DNA from: Streptomyces sp. TG1A-60
Lineage (GTDB): Bacteria > Actinomycetota > Actinomycetes > Streptomycetales > Streptomycetaceae
DNA: 64,000 nucleotides
Assembly: GCF_037201975.1 (NCBI RefSeq)
Contig: NZ_CP147520.1
Location: 4,836,001-4,900,000 of the forward strand
Direction of reading: 5' to 3'
The translations under genes were made by a program, and so were the position numbers. Below are positions 18,801 to 25,927 of the stretch, piece after piece (within the stretch, counting starts at the first letter, position 1; every line of letters begins with the position of its first letter). The notes beneath the pieces were generated by a model. The model had not been told where the DNA came from and made no database searches. It was given only the letters and a program-made list of their open reading frames with translations.

Positions 18801-19233
18801 TCCGCCCCGGGTCGCCGTCCAGGCGGACCTTGTGGGCCCAGGTGTAGTACGAGAACGGCTCGCCGTGGGAGGCGAGGGCCAGGATGTCCGAGCGGCCCTC
18901 CTCGTCGGAAGGCGTCCAGCCGCAGACCTCGGTGTCGGGGCTGCCCCAGTAGGTGAGGCGGCGCGCGGGCCGGCCGCCGTCCACCGGGGCCAGATGGATC
19001 TCCGGGGAGATGCTGCGCCAGCTCGTGTAGGCGATGTGCCGGCCGTCGGGGGAGAAGCGCGGGGTGGAGATCTTCGTGCGGTCGACGGTGAGCCGCCAGG
19101 CGCGGTCCGAGCCGTCCAGCGGGGCCAGCCACAGGTCGTCCTCGGCGACGAAGCAGAGGCGGTCGCCGCTGAGGTGGGGGAAGCGGAGGTAGCCGGAGTC
19201 CCGGCCCGTCCCTCGCGCGTGCGTGTCGCTCAC
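15868..19233 (-). CDS. tricorn-like protease (S41 family)
   Basis: About 1,121 residues, matching tricorn protease length. The N-terminal half is two beta-propellers (WD40-like PD40 repeats such as PRFSPDGRHIAYTSW and LAFSPDGAWLTW). Next come a C1 domain and a PDZ domain (about residues 800-870, with GxxVDGRPVDP), then the C-terminal S41 catalytic domain. The tricorn catalytic residues are visible: Ser-His in GTSHAYV near 755, the nucleophile Ser in EATASDGD near 999, and Glu in ENQGVTP near 1060. It degrades peptides released by the proteasome or other proteases in the cytoplasm. The GTG at 19233 is chosen because upstream codons lie over the TetR operators, but GGGGAG abuts it too closely, so the exact start is uncertain. 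Confidence 0.85.
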   Translation of the reverse strand: MSDTHARGTGRDSGYLRFPHLSGDRLCFVAEDDLWLAPLDGSDRAWRLTVDRTKISTPRFSPDGRHIAYTSWRSISPEIHLAPVDGGRPARRLTYWGSPDTEVCGWTPSDEEGRSDILALASHGEPFSYYTWAHKVRLDGDPGRKLPWGPVSAIQVAEIDGERRTLLLTGTPPHEPASWKRYRGGATGRLWLHGAWLLTDLGGHLHSPMFVGGRIAFLSDHEGVGNLYSCAYDGSDLRRHTDHDAFYARHAASDGTRVVYQCAGDLWIVDDLAADAVPRRLDVRLCGSLTGRRPYQVPAAQHVDGISVDETGRASAVVVRGSLYWLTHRDGPARTIADTPGVRARLPEMLGSGGQVAYVTDADGEDAVEIAYLPRATGDRAPRRLASGELGRVLELVSDPRGERLAVAAHDGRVLLLTVSDDAAAAAGTEESTGEVTELVRSVNGPVRDLAFSPDGAWLTWSHPGIGRSLREIKMARIKDRCVVDVTDGRFEDENPVFTRDGRYLAFLSWRGFDPVYDVHTGDLSFPLGCRPYLVPLSSATPSPFALNPDGRPVAGGMGPTDDEDTDGTVTVETEGLENRVTPFPVTASKYSALHPVAGGGLVWLRWPISGALGETFANPDDMTGRPTLEHFSIGKAKKSELVEHLDWFAVSGDGSRLVVVDEGDLRAVPSTESGDGDSTVWIDLRRVPHEVDPAAEWRQSYAEAGRLIRAYFWDPGMSGIDWEGVLDQYRPLVERVASPDEFADLLREVLGELGTSHAYVAPSRRNEGPPHYQRRQGLLGANLVRREDSWMIRRILPGDSSDSKARSPLAGTGIREGAVLTHVDGRPVDPTTGPYPLLAGAGGTTVELTFAQPAAHPPSEESLEEGPSGPSDVASGGRSRRVAVVPLIDERPLRYQDWVAKRREVVRELSGGRCGYLHIPDMGGSGWAQFNRDLRMEVSRPALIVDVRGNAGGHISELVVEKLTRRILGWDLTRDAQPVSYASSAPRGPVVALADEATASDGDMITAAFKLLKLGPVVGLRTWGGVVGMTGRHQLGDGTVITVPMNAAWFDTYGWTVENQGVTPDLEVLRTPLDWAEGHHTQLGAAVTLALDLLTAYPPADPPDYTDTPDRSRPRLPRRE

Positions 19234-19311
19234 CTCCCCATGCTTTTCCTCTCGGGAGTCCCCGGCAACTCGTGCAGGCGGCCGGCGGACGATGACGTGA
19301 TCCAGACCACG

Positions 19312-19375
19312 AACGAAACCGTTTCGTTTCGCTGGAAGCCCGGGGTATCGTCGCAAGCGTACGAAACAGTTTCGT
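19312..19375. promoter_or_regulatory. two perfect TetR-type operators
   Basis: AACGAAAC-C-GTTTCGTT (19312-19328) is a perfect 17-bp palindrome and ACGAAAC-A-GTTTCGT (19361-19375) is a perfect 15-bp copy. Their centres are 48 bp apart, in the region between the divergent tricorn and TetR genes. TATCGT at 19346 lies between them as a possible -10 box. They are the obvious binding sites for the adjacent TetR regulator and could control both directions. Confidence 0.75.
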
Positions 19376-19463
19376 TCGGCAGGCGTGGTGTCCGACCCCG
19401 TGCCGTGGTGCGTGGCGGGTAACCTTGTCGTCTCGAACGTCCAGCCGTAGTTAGGGGAGTGGG

Positions 19464-20075
19464 ATGACTCGGACCGCGACAGCGCGCCGCAGTCGGATCA
19501 CGCCCGAGCGTGAGGCCGAGCTCTACGCGGCCGTGCTCGACCTGCTCCGGGAGGTCGGCTACGAGGCCCTGACCATGGACGCCGTGGCCGCCCGCACCCG
19601 GTCCAGCAAGGCCACCCTCTACCGCCAGTGGGGCGGCAAGGCGGAGCTGGTGGCGAGGGCGATGCGGCACAACAAGCCCGGCCCCGACATCACCGACATC
19701 GCCTCCGTCGACACCGGGTCCCTGCGGGGCGACCTGCACGCGCTGGTGAGGAGCCAGGACGACGGCGTCATGGAGCAGAACACCGCGCTGATGAGGGGCG
19801 TGGCCATGGCGATCCACGGAAATCCCGACCTCCTGAGAGCCTTCCGTGAGCTGATCATCGAGCCCGAGATGCGGGAGGTCCACCGCCTGGTGCAGCGTGC
19901 CGTCGACCGGGGAGAGGTTCGGGCGGACAACCAGGCCATCGAGTACGTGCTGCACATGTTCGTCGGCGCCTTCGTCGCGAGAGACCTCATCGACGAACTG
20001 CCGCCGACCCAGGCATTCTTCGCCTCGTATCTCGACGCCGTGGTCCTCCCCGCCCTCGGCGTGCCGGCCGACTGA
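19464..20075 (+). CDS. TetR-family repressor
   Basis: A 203-residue TetR/AcrR regulator. The helix-turn-helix lies at residues about 14-60 (ITPEREAELYAAVLDLLREV, then ALTMDAVAARTRSSKATLYR), followed by a helical ligand-binding domain ending in FFASYLDAVVLPALG. The ATG has GGGGAG upstream. It precedes an MMPL exporter on the same strand, and two perfect palindromes lie upstream of it. By analogy with other TetR-exporter pairs it should repress itself and the exporter and be released by a lipophilic ligand. The ligand is unknown. Confidence 0.88.
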   Translation: MTRTATARRSRITPEREAELYAAVLDLLREVGYEALTMDAVAARTRSSKATLYRQWGGKAELVARAMRHNKPGPDITDIASVDTGSLRGDLHALVRSQDDGVMEQNTALMRGVAMAIHGNPDLLRAFRELIIEPEMREVHRLVQRAVDRGEVRADNQAIEYVLHMFVGAFVARDLIDELPPTQAFFASYLDAVVLPALGVPAD

Positions 20076-20154
20076 CACCTCCGCGGGCGCCACCCCGGAC
20101 CCCGCGCCGAACCCGCTGAGCCCTACCTGACCGTCTGACGCGACCTCCCCCGCC

Positions 20155-20176
20155 TCCCGGCTCGCACGAGCCGGGA
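20155..20176. terminator. perfect inverted repeat between tetR and the MMPL gene
   Basis: TCCCGGCTCG (20155-20164) and CGAGCCGGGA (20167-20176) are perfect ten-base arms separated by CA. It may attenuate read-through from the regulator into the exporter gene. Confidence 0.4.
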
Positions 20177-20295
20177 AGTGCCCCCTCGTGGTCGGCTGAT
20201 CAGGCCTGCCTTGCCATTGCCCTCCCCGCTTCCCGGCACGGGCCGCTCCGTCCTGCCCGTCCGCACGTCCACAACCTGAACGGGAGTACCACCCC

Positions 20296-22632
20296 GTGGC
20301 CGCATTCCTCTACAAGCTGGGCCGACTCGCCTTCCGGCGACGGCACTTCGTAGCCCTGATCTGGGTGGCACTGCTGACACTCGCGGGTGTCGGCGCCGCC
20401 TCCGCGCCCACCGCGGGCTCATCCTCCTTCTCCGTCCCCGGCACCGAGGCCCAGAAGGCCTTCGACCTGCTGGAACAGCGCTACCCCGGTATGAGCGCCG
20501 ACGGAGCCACCGCGCGGGTCGTCTTCAAGGCGCCGGAGGGCGAGAAGATGGCCGACGCCGCCCACAAGGCGGCCGTCGAGAAGACCGTCGAGGCTCTGGG
20601 CACCGGCTCCGAGGTCAGCTCGGTCACCGACCCGTTCCAGACGAAGTCGGTCTCCGAGGACGGCACGGTCGCGTACGCCCAGGTGCGGTACGACGTCTCC
20701 GGCATGGAGCTGAACGACGCCTCCAAGGACGCCCTGAAGGACGCCGCCGAGGACGCCCGCGACACCGGGCTGACCGTCGAGCTCGGCGGTGACGCACTGC
20801 AGGCCGTCCCGCACACCGGCGCCGCCGAGATCATCGGCATCGGGATCGCCGCGGTGGTCCTCGTCATCACCTTCGGCTCGCTGGTCTCGGCCGGGCTGCC
20901 GCTGCTGACTGCCCTGATCGGCGTGGGCATAGGCGTCTCGGCGATCACCGCGCTGGCGAGCGCGCTGGACCTGGGCTCGACCACCTCGACCCTCGCCATG
21001 ATGATCGGCCTCGCCGTCGGCATCGACTACGCCCTCTTCATCGTCTCCCGCTACCGCGCGGAACTGGCCGAGGGCCGCGACCGCGAGGAGGCCGCGGGCC
21101 GCGCCACCGGCACGGCCGGCTCCGCCGTGGTCTTCGCCGGCCTCACCGTCGTCATCGCCCTCGTCGGCCTCGCGGTCGTCAACATCCCGATGCTCACGAA
21201 GATGGGCGTCGCGGCGGCGGGCACGGTCGCCATCGCGGTCCTCATCGCCCTCACCATGGTCCCGGCGCTGCTCGGCTACGCGGGCAGGAGGGTCCAGTCG
21301 ACGGGGCACAAGGCCCGCTGGATGGGCGGGGGCCGGGCCAAGGCGGAGGAAGCCCAGGTGAAGGAAGGCCGGGCGGAGGAGAAGGCAGCCTCGGTGGGGG
21401 CGAGGGATGCCTCAGGGGAGCGGAAGGCAGCTTCGGTGGGGGCGAAGGACGCCTCGGCGGAGGAGAAGCCCAACACGGGTACGCGCTGGGCCCGTTTCGT
21501 CGTCCGCAAGCCCGTGATGGTGCTCCTCCTCGGTGTGGTGGGCCTCGGCGCCGCCGCGATCCCGGCGACCTCACTCGAACTCGGCCTGCCCGACGACGGC
21601 TCCCAGCCGACCTCCACGACCCAGCGCCGCGCCTACGACCTCCTCTCGGAGGGCTTCGGCCCCGGCTTCAACGGGCCCCTGATGCTGGTGGTCGACGCGA
21701 AGGCCTCGGACGACCCGAAGGCCGTCGTGGCCGACGTGTCCGACGAGGTCAAGGACATGAGGGGCGTCGTCTCGGTCACCCCGGCGACGTACAACGAGTC
21801 CGGTGACACGGCGATGATCACGGTCATCACCGACTCCAAGCCGTCGTCCGTGGCGACCGAGGACGTCGTCCACGAGATCCGCGACGCGGGCACCGCCACC
21901 AAGGCGGAAACGGACGCGAACATCCTGGTCACGGGCGCGACGGCGATGAACATCGACGTCTCCCAGAAGCTCAACGACGCCCTGGTCCCGTATCTGATCC
22001 TGGTGGTCGGCCTCGCCTTCCTCCTCCTGATCGTCGTCTTCCGCTCGATCCTGGTCCCCCTGAAGGCGGCCCTCGGCTTCCTGCTCTCGGTGATGGCGGC
22101 CCTCGGCGCGGTCGTCGCGGTCTTCCAGTGGGGCTGGCTGGCGGACGTCGTGGGCGTCGAGGAGACCGGCCCGATCATGTCGATGATGCCGATCTTCATG
22201 GTGGGTGTCGTCTTCGGTCTCGCCATGGACTACGAGGTCTTCCTCGTGACCCGGATGCGCGAGGCGTACGTCCACGGCGAGCGCCCCGGCCAGGCCGTCG
22301 TCACCGGCTTCAAGCACGGCGCGAGGGTCGTGACCGCCGCCGCGGTCATCATGATGGCCGTCTTCGCCGGCTTCGTCGGGTCCAGCGAGTCGATGGTCAA
22401 GATGATCGGCTTCGGCCTCGCCGTCGCCGTCTTCTTCGACGCGTTCATCGTCCGTATGGCCCTCGTCCCGGCCGTCCTCGCCCTCCTGGGCGCCAAGGCC
22501 TGGTGGCTGCCGAAGTGGCTCGACCGCGCGCTGCCGAACGTCGACGTCGAGGGCGAGGGCCTGCGCGCGCTGGACGACGCCTCGAAGAGTGCGGCCGAGG
22601 ACGACGAGGACAGGGAGATCGTCCGCGCCTGA
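20296..22632 (+). CDS. MMPL-family (RND-type) transporter
   Basis: The 778-residue protein has the MMPL layout: one N-terminal helix (residues about 15-33), a ~140-residue extracytoplasmic domain, a block of five helices (about 180-330), a cytoplasmic insert, a seventh helix near 400, a second extracytoplasmic domain, and a final block of five helices. The conserved GIDYALFIVSRYR and GLAMDYEVFLVTRMREAY motifs carry the proton-relay Asp/Tyr pairs. It exports lipids or hydrophobic compounds across the membrane using the proton gradient. The start is GTG with GGGAGTA upstream. The cytoplasmic insert contains two imperfect copies of an EKAASVGARDAS-like sequence. It is probably controlled by the preceding TetR. 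Confidence 0.9.
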   Translation: MAAFLYKLGRLAFRRRHFVALIWVALLTLAGVGAASAPTAGSSSFSVPGTEAQKAFDLLEQRYPGMSADGATARVVFKAPEGEKMADAAHKAAVEKTVEALGTGSEVSSVTDPFQTKSVSEDGTVAYAQVRYDVSGMELNDASKDALKDAAEDARDTGLTVELGGDALQAVPHTGAAEIIGIGIAAVVLVITFGSLVSAGLPLLTALIGVGIGVSAITALASALDLGSTTSTLAMMIGLAVGIDYALFIVSRYRAELAEGRDREEAAGRATGTAGSAVVFAGLTVVIALVGLAVVNIPMLTKMGVAAAGTVAIAVLIALTMVPALLGYAGRRVQSTGHKARWMGGGRAKAEEAQVKEGRAEEKAASVGARDASGERKAASVGAKDASAEEKPNTGTRWARFVVRKPVMVLLLGVVGLGAAAIPATSLELGLPDDGSQPTSTTQRRAYDLLSEGFGPGFNGPLMLVVDAKASDDPKAVVADVSDEVKDMRGVVSVTPATYNESGDTAMITVITDSKPSSVATEDVVHEIRDAGTATKAETDANILVTGATAMNIDVSQKLNDALVPYLILVVGLAFLLLIVVFRSILVPLKAALGFLLSVMAALGAVVAVFQWGWLADVVGVEETGPIMSMMPIFMVGVVFGLAMDYEVFLVTRMREAYVHGERPGQAVVTGFKHGARVVTAAAVIMMAVFAGFVGSSESMVKMIGFGLAVAVFFDAFIVRMALVPAVLALLGAKAWWLPKWLDRALPNVDVEGEGLRALDDASKSAAEDDEDREIVRA

Positions 22633-22659
22633 CACGCAGGACGGCTGCCGGGCAGGAGC

Positions 22660-22700
22660 GCCGGTGAGGGCCCGTGGGGACGGGAGCCCTCACCGGCTTT
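22660..22700 (+). terminator. intrinsic terminator of the MMPL gene
   Basis: GCCGGTGAGGGC (22660-22671) and GCCCTCACCGGC (22686-22697) are perfect 12-base arms, followed by TTT. Confidence 0.85.
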
Positions 22701-22866
22701 CGCCCCTCTTCGTCTCGATGCGCAGCAGCGTGTCCACCCGCCGCTCCAGCGGACGGTTCTCCGTCAGGTCGGTGGGGAACGGTGTGGCGGAGACCGGATC
22801 GTCGAAGGGGATGCCGAGTGTTCGCACGGCGCGGGCGAACACACCGGGGTCCTGCTGGAAGATCCG
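22690..22866 (-). pseudogene. N-terminal fragment of a PD-(D/E)XK/Rpn-like actinobacterial protein
   Basis: The minus strand encodes 58 codons reading RIFQQDPGVFARAVRTLGIP and later LPTDLTE-like TPFPTDLTENRPLERRVDTL. I recognise this as the conserved start of a large Streptomyces family (a Rpn/transposase-associated nuclease-like protein of about 300 residues). The start codon is missing at one end and the frame ends in a TGA inside the MMPL terminator at the other. Only a fragment remains. Confidence 0.55.
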
Positions 22867-22868
22867 GT

Positions 22869-22928
22869 ACCCTCACCCTCACCCCCGCCACCTGGACCCG
22901 CTTCGTCGCCCACGTCGCAACGGACTGA
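22869..22928 (+). pseudogene. 3' end of a DUF397 gene
   Basis: Nineteen codons ending in TGA read TLTLTPATWTRFVAHVATD, the typical terminal strand and helix of DUF397 proteins, which accompany XRE/DUF5753 regulators in Streptomyces. The rest of the gene is absent. The fragment begins two bases from the opposite-strand nuclease fragment, marking a rearrangement junction at 22867-22868. Confidence 0.5.
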
Positions 22929-23032
22929 CCCCCACAAGGGGTTCACGGCAGAGACCTGGGCTTCGCACAGCATTCGCTCATAGCATCACGCGCATTCCAC
23001 GACGGGAACACTCGGAAAGCGCGGTTCGCATC

Positions 23033-23902
23033 ATGAGCAAAGCCCCCAGCGGCAACGGCCACCACGACCACGACCACGGTCACGAGATCGACGGAGGGCT
23101 CGCCCACGACATTCCCCTGTTCGCCCGCCGCCGCATGATCAGACTGCTGGCGGGTGCGAGCATGGTTCCGCTGGTGGCGGCCTGTACGTCGGACGAGTCG
23201 GGCAGTACGTCGGACTCGGCCTCCTCCGGGTCGTCCTCGTCCGGTTCGGCCTCGTCCGGATCCTCCGGCTCGGACTGCGAGGTCATCCCGAGCGAGACGG
23301 CCGGCCCGTACCCCGGTGACGGTTCGAACGGCCCGAACGTGCTCAAGGAGAGCGGTGTCGTCCGCCGGGACATCACGAGGAGCTTCGGCTCGGCGAGCGG
23401 CGTCGCCGAGGGCGTACCGCTGACGGTCACCCTGACGGTCGTCGACCAGTCCGCCGGCTGCGACACCCCGAAGGAGGGCGCGGCCGTCTACGTGTGGCAC
23501 TGCGACCGGGAGGGCAGGTACTCCCTCTACTCCGACGGTGCCACCGAGGAGAACTACCTGCGCGGCGTCCAGGAGACCGACGAGAAGGGCCAGGTCACCT
23601 TCACGTCGATCTTCCCCGCCTGCTACCCGGGCCGCTGGCCGCACATCCACTTCGAGGTCTACGGCAGCCTGGACGACGCCACCGCCGCCCGGTCGATCGT
23701 CGCCACCTCGCAGCTCGCCTTCCCCAAGGACGTCTGCGACACCGTGTACGCCACCGACGGCTACAGCCAGAGCGTCACCACCCTCGGGCAGCTCTCCCTG
23801 GAGACCGACGGCGTCTTCAGCGACGGCCACGAGCAGCAGCTGGCCGACATGGAGGGCAGCGTGGAGAAGGGCTACACGGCCACGCTCACCGTGCCGGTCT
23901 GA
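23033..23902 (+). CDS. exported intradiol ring-cleavage dioxygenase-like lipoprotein
   Basis: This 289-residue protein begins with a His/Asp-rich segment. A signal with paired arginines (ARRRMIRLLAG) and the lipobox VAAC follow, so it is probably a Tat-exported lipoprotein. A Ser/Gly linker precedes a dioxygenase domain (about 90-285) resembling protocatechuate/catechol intradiol dioxygenases. Visible ligand candidates are Tyr in ETAGPYPG, His in YVWHCDREG, and Tyr/His/His in ACYPGRWPHIHFEVYG. The family cleaves catechol rings with Fe(III). An extracellular version would act on catechols outside the cell. The ribosome site is weak, and the His-rich start could bind metal. It stands alone between gene fragments and the SsgA region. 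Confidence 0.85.
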   Translation: MSKAPSGNGHHDHDHGHEIDGGLAHDIPLFARRRMIRLLAGASMVPLVAACTSDESGSTSDSASSGSSSSGSASSGSSGSDCEVIPSETAGPYPGDGSNGPNVLKESGVVRRDITRSFGSASGVAEGVPLTVTLTVVDQSAGCDTPKEGAAVYVWHCDREGRYSLYSDGATEENYLRGVQETDEKGQVTFTSIFPACYPGRWPHIHFEVYGSLDDATAARSIVATSQLAFPKDVCDTVYATDGYSQSVTTLGQLSLETDGVFSDGHEQQLADMEGSVEKGYTATLTVPV

Positions 23903-23932
23903 GCCGGGAGCCGCCCCCCGGCCCCGGCTCAG
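23899..23932. terminator. hairpin at the end of the dioxygenase gene
   Basis: CTGAGCCGGG (23899-23908) pairs with CCCGGCTCAG (23923-23932) in ten perfect base pairs. It starts at the stop codon and also lies just past the minus-strand gene end, so it may work in both directions. Confidence 0.7.
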
Positions 23933-24120
23933 CGGAGGTGCGCGGTGTCGCCCCACCGTGCCGGCCGCGACCGTCCCCGGTCGTCGTCCCACCGTGAGAC
24001 CGAGGCGTTGGGGGCGGGCGGCAGGTCGGGGAGCGCCGCGCCGAGCCCGGCGAACACCAGGCGCAGGGCGACGGCGATCGCGTCACGGGCGACCAGCAGG
24101 ACGCGCCGCCCGGGGGGCAT
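23929..24120 (-). CDS. hypothetical 63-residue protein
   Basis: An open frame of 63 codons starts at an ATG and lies 26 bases after the SsgA-like gene on the same strand. It begins MPPGRRVLLVARDAIAVALR and has one moderately hydrophobic helix (residues 7-31) and a charged, tryptophan-containing tail. The ribosome site is weak and no family was recognised. Position downstream of the SsgA-like gene makes it plausible, but a chance frame in G+C-rich DNA is possible. Confidence 0.35.
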   Translation of the reverse strand: MPPGRRVLLVARDAIAVALRLVFAGLGAALPDLPPAPNASVSRWDDDRGRSRPARWGDTAHLR

Positions 24121-24146
24121 CGGGGTCCGGCGTCCCCGCGGTCGTC

Positions 24147-24485
24147 TCAGCGAGCCACCGGCACAGCGGTGTAAGTCCGCCGCAAGAAGCGGATCAGCGC
24201 CTTCGTGTCGAACTGCAACACCGCCACCCCGCGCGCGGAGTGGAACTCCATGACGGCCTGGACGCGGCCACAGGGCCAGATGCTGACGGGGCCGGCGGTG
24301 GTGGGGGTGCGCAGGCCGCGTTCGAGGAGGTCGCGGGGGAAGGTCCACTCGTCGGGGCCGGGGAGGCGTACGCGGACCTCGGAGGTGTCGGTGTCGCAGC
24401 GGAGGAGGACGAGGACCGTGTCCAGGTCCTCGGGGGAGTCCGTGACGACATGGGCCCGGGCGTACTGCTCGACCGTGACAGACAT
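24147..24485 (-). CDS. SsgA-like (SALP) cell-division/sporulation regulator
   Basis: The 112-residue protein matches the SsgA/SsgB family. It starts with a short helix, then alternating strands such as VVTDSPEDLDTVLVLLRCDT, the conserved WTFPRDLLERGL block, then VSIWPCGR and FHSARGVAVLQFDTKALIRF. These actinomycete proteins control septum placement and spore-wall formation, often by recruiting FtsZ or wall enzymes. Length is a little below the usual ~135 residues. The ATG at 24485 has GAGGAG nine bases upstream. Which SALP subgroup it belongs to cannot be decided by eye. Confidence 0.85.
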   Translation of the reverse strand: MSVTVEQYARAHVVTDSPEDLDTVLVLLRCDTDTSEVRVRLPGPDEWTFPRDLLERGLRTPTTAGPVSIWPCGRVQAVMEFHSARGVAVLQFDTKALIRFLRRTYTAVPVAR

Positions 24486-24579
24486 CGGGGTGGCTCCTCA
24501 TGCTGAGTGACCCAAGCAGAAGCTGTGAATCCGCTGTCCAGTGCCTTTCCAATGTCGCACATTTCCCGCCCCGCGCCGC

Positions 24580-24716
24580 TGGAGGGGGGCCGCGCGGGGC
24601 TTCGGGGCCACGGAGGGGGCCGGGTGCGGGCCGCCGCCGCTACGGAGGAGGGCCGGGCGCGGGCCGCCGTCGCCACGGAAGGGCGGGGCGCGGGCCGCCG
24701 CGCTACGGCGAACCTC
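24580..24716. repeat. imperfect G+C-rich tandem repeats
   Basis: Units of about 34 bp related to GGAGGGCCGGGCGCGGGCCG followed by CCGYCGCTACGG recur roughly three times between the divergent SsgA-like and nickel-transport genes. No coding role was seen. Confidence 0.55.
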
Positions 24717-24740
24717 TCGCTAATCCACTGTCACGCGCTC

Positions 24741-24771
24741 TTGCGAAGATGTCGCAACAAGGCCCTATCAT
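24741..24771 (+). promoter_or_regulatory. Nur (nickel regulator) box and promoter
   Basis: TTGCGA-AGATG-TCGCAA (24741-24757) is a palindrome with five-base spacer. It fits the published Streptomyces Nur consensus tTGCaa-N5-ttGCAA. TATCAT at 24766-24771 is a likely -10 box just downstream, so bound Nur would block the promoter. The transporter operon starts 88 bases later. Confidence 0.7.
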
Positions 24772-24858
24772 CATACGGTTCCAGCCATCCGCTGACCGCC
24801 CCAGCCAACGCCTCCCCACTCGGTGGCCCGGCCCCCTACCAGGAGAGCGAGCCCTCGT

Positions 24859-25926
24859 ATGCACGTGCCCGACGGATTCATCAACGCCCCCGTCTCGGCG
24901 GTCGCCGGAGTCGTCGCCGCCGGTGCGGTCGCCGTGAGCCTGCGGGGCGCCCGGCGTGAGTTGGACGAGCGGACGGCGCCGCTCGCCGGGCTCGTCGCCG
25001 CGTTCATCTTCGCCGTGCAGATGCTGAACTTCCCGGTCGGGGCCGGGACCAGCGGGCATCTCCTCGGCGGGGCCCTGGCCGCGATACTCGTGGGCCCCTA
25101 CACAGGGGTCCTGTGCGTGTCCGTGGTGCTCCTGATGCAGGGCATCCTCTTCGCCGACGGCGGCCTCACCGCCCTCGGCGTGAACATCGGCATCATGGCC
25201 GTCGTCACGACCGTCGTCGCGTACGTCGTCTTCCGCGGGCTGGTGAAGGTGCTTCCCAGGACGCGGCGCTCCGTCACCGGCTCCGCCTTCGCCGCCGCCC
25301 TGATCTCCGTGCCCGCCGCAGCCGCCGCCTTCACCCTCGTCTACGCGATCGGCGGCACCACCGACGTGCCGCTCGGCTCGGTCCTCACCGCCATGGTCGG
25401 CGTCCACGTCCTCATCGGCATCGGTGAGGCCGCGATCACCGCCCTCACCGTCGGCGCCGTCATCGCCGTACGGCCGGACCTCGTGTACGGCGCCCGCGGT
25501 CTGACCGCCCCCCTCAAGCTCCGGGTGAACGGCGAACTCGTCGACGTCCCCGCCGCCGACCCGGCGCCCGCCCCAGCGCCCGTCGCCGCCCGATCCACCC
25601 GCACGCTCCTCCTCGCCGGTCTCGGCACCTCCCTCCTCCTCGCCGGTGTCGTCAGCTTCTACGCCTCCGCCGACCCCGACGGCCTGGAGAAGGTCGCCGC
25701 CGACAAGGGCATCGACGCCAGGTCCGAGGACCACGCCGCCGCCGACTCCCCCCTCGCCGACTACGGCGTCGAGGGCCTCACCGACGCCCGGCTCTCCGGC
25801 GGTCTCGCGGGCGTGATCGGCGTCGGCGTCACGGTCGTCGCCGGCACCGGGATCTTCCGGGCCGTACGCAAGCGCCGCGCCGACGACTCGCCGACCCCCG
25901 CTTCCGTGCCCGAGAACGCGGCCTGA
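24859..25926 (+). CDS. nikMN: ECF nickel/cobalt transporter, fused M-N substrate-binding subunit
   Basis: The 355-residue membrane protein starts with MHVPDGFIN. The CbiM/NikM family uses this N-terminal Met-His-Val to bind the metal, and His2 is present, so the ATG at 24859 must be the start. Residues 1-220 contain about six helices of the M component, including the NFPVGAGTSGHLLGGALAAI block. Residues about 250-340 form the N component with two helices flanking an extracytoplasmic loop. Such fusions import Ni2+ or Co2+. The upstream Nur box points to nickel. It begins an operon with the Q and O subunits. No cobalamin riboswitch was seen, which also argues against cobalt. Confidence 0.88.
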   Translation: MHVPDGFINAPVSAVAGVVAAGAVAVSLRGARRELDERTAPLAGLVAAFIFAVQMLNFPVGAGTSGHLLGGALAAILVGPYTGVLCVSVVLLMQGILFADGGLTALGVNIGIMAVVTTVVAYVVFRGLVKVLPRTRRSVTGSAFAAALISVPAAAAAFTLVYAIGGTTDVPLGSVLTAMVGVHVLIGIGEAAITALTVGAVIAVRPDLVYGARGLTAPLKLRVNGELVDVPAADPAPAPAPVAARSTRTLLLAGLGTSLLLAGVVSFYASADPDGLEKVAADKGIDARSEDHAAADSPLADYGVEGLTDARLSGGLAGVIGVGVTVVAGTGIFRAVRKRRADDSPTPASVPENAA

Positions 25927-25927
25927 C

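Noticed and set aside
15808..19422. A 1,204-codon plus-strand frame opposite the tricorn-like protease
   Set aside because: Its composition is typical of antisense translation of high-GC genes (Gly/Ala/Val/Arg-rich), while the minus strand has clear tricorn catalytic motifs.
24716..24858. Cobalamin riboswitch before the metal transporter
   Set aside because: The leader from the -10 box to the start is under 100 bases and lacks a B12-box-like sequence; the Nur box explains control better.
24500..24959. Overlapping plus-strand frames 24500-24959 as genes
   Set aside because: They run through G+C-rich tandem repeats and the start of the transporter gene in other frames; no ribosome site or family similarity.
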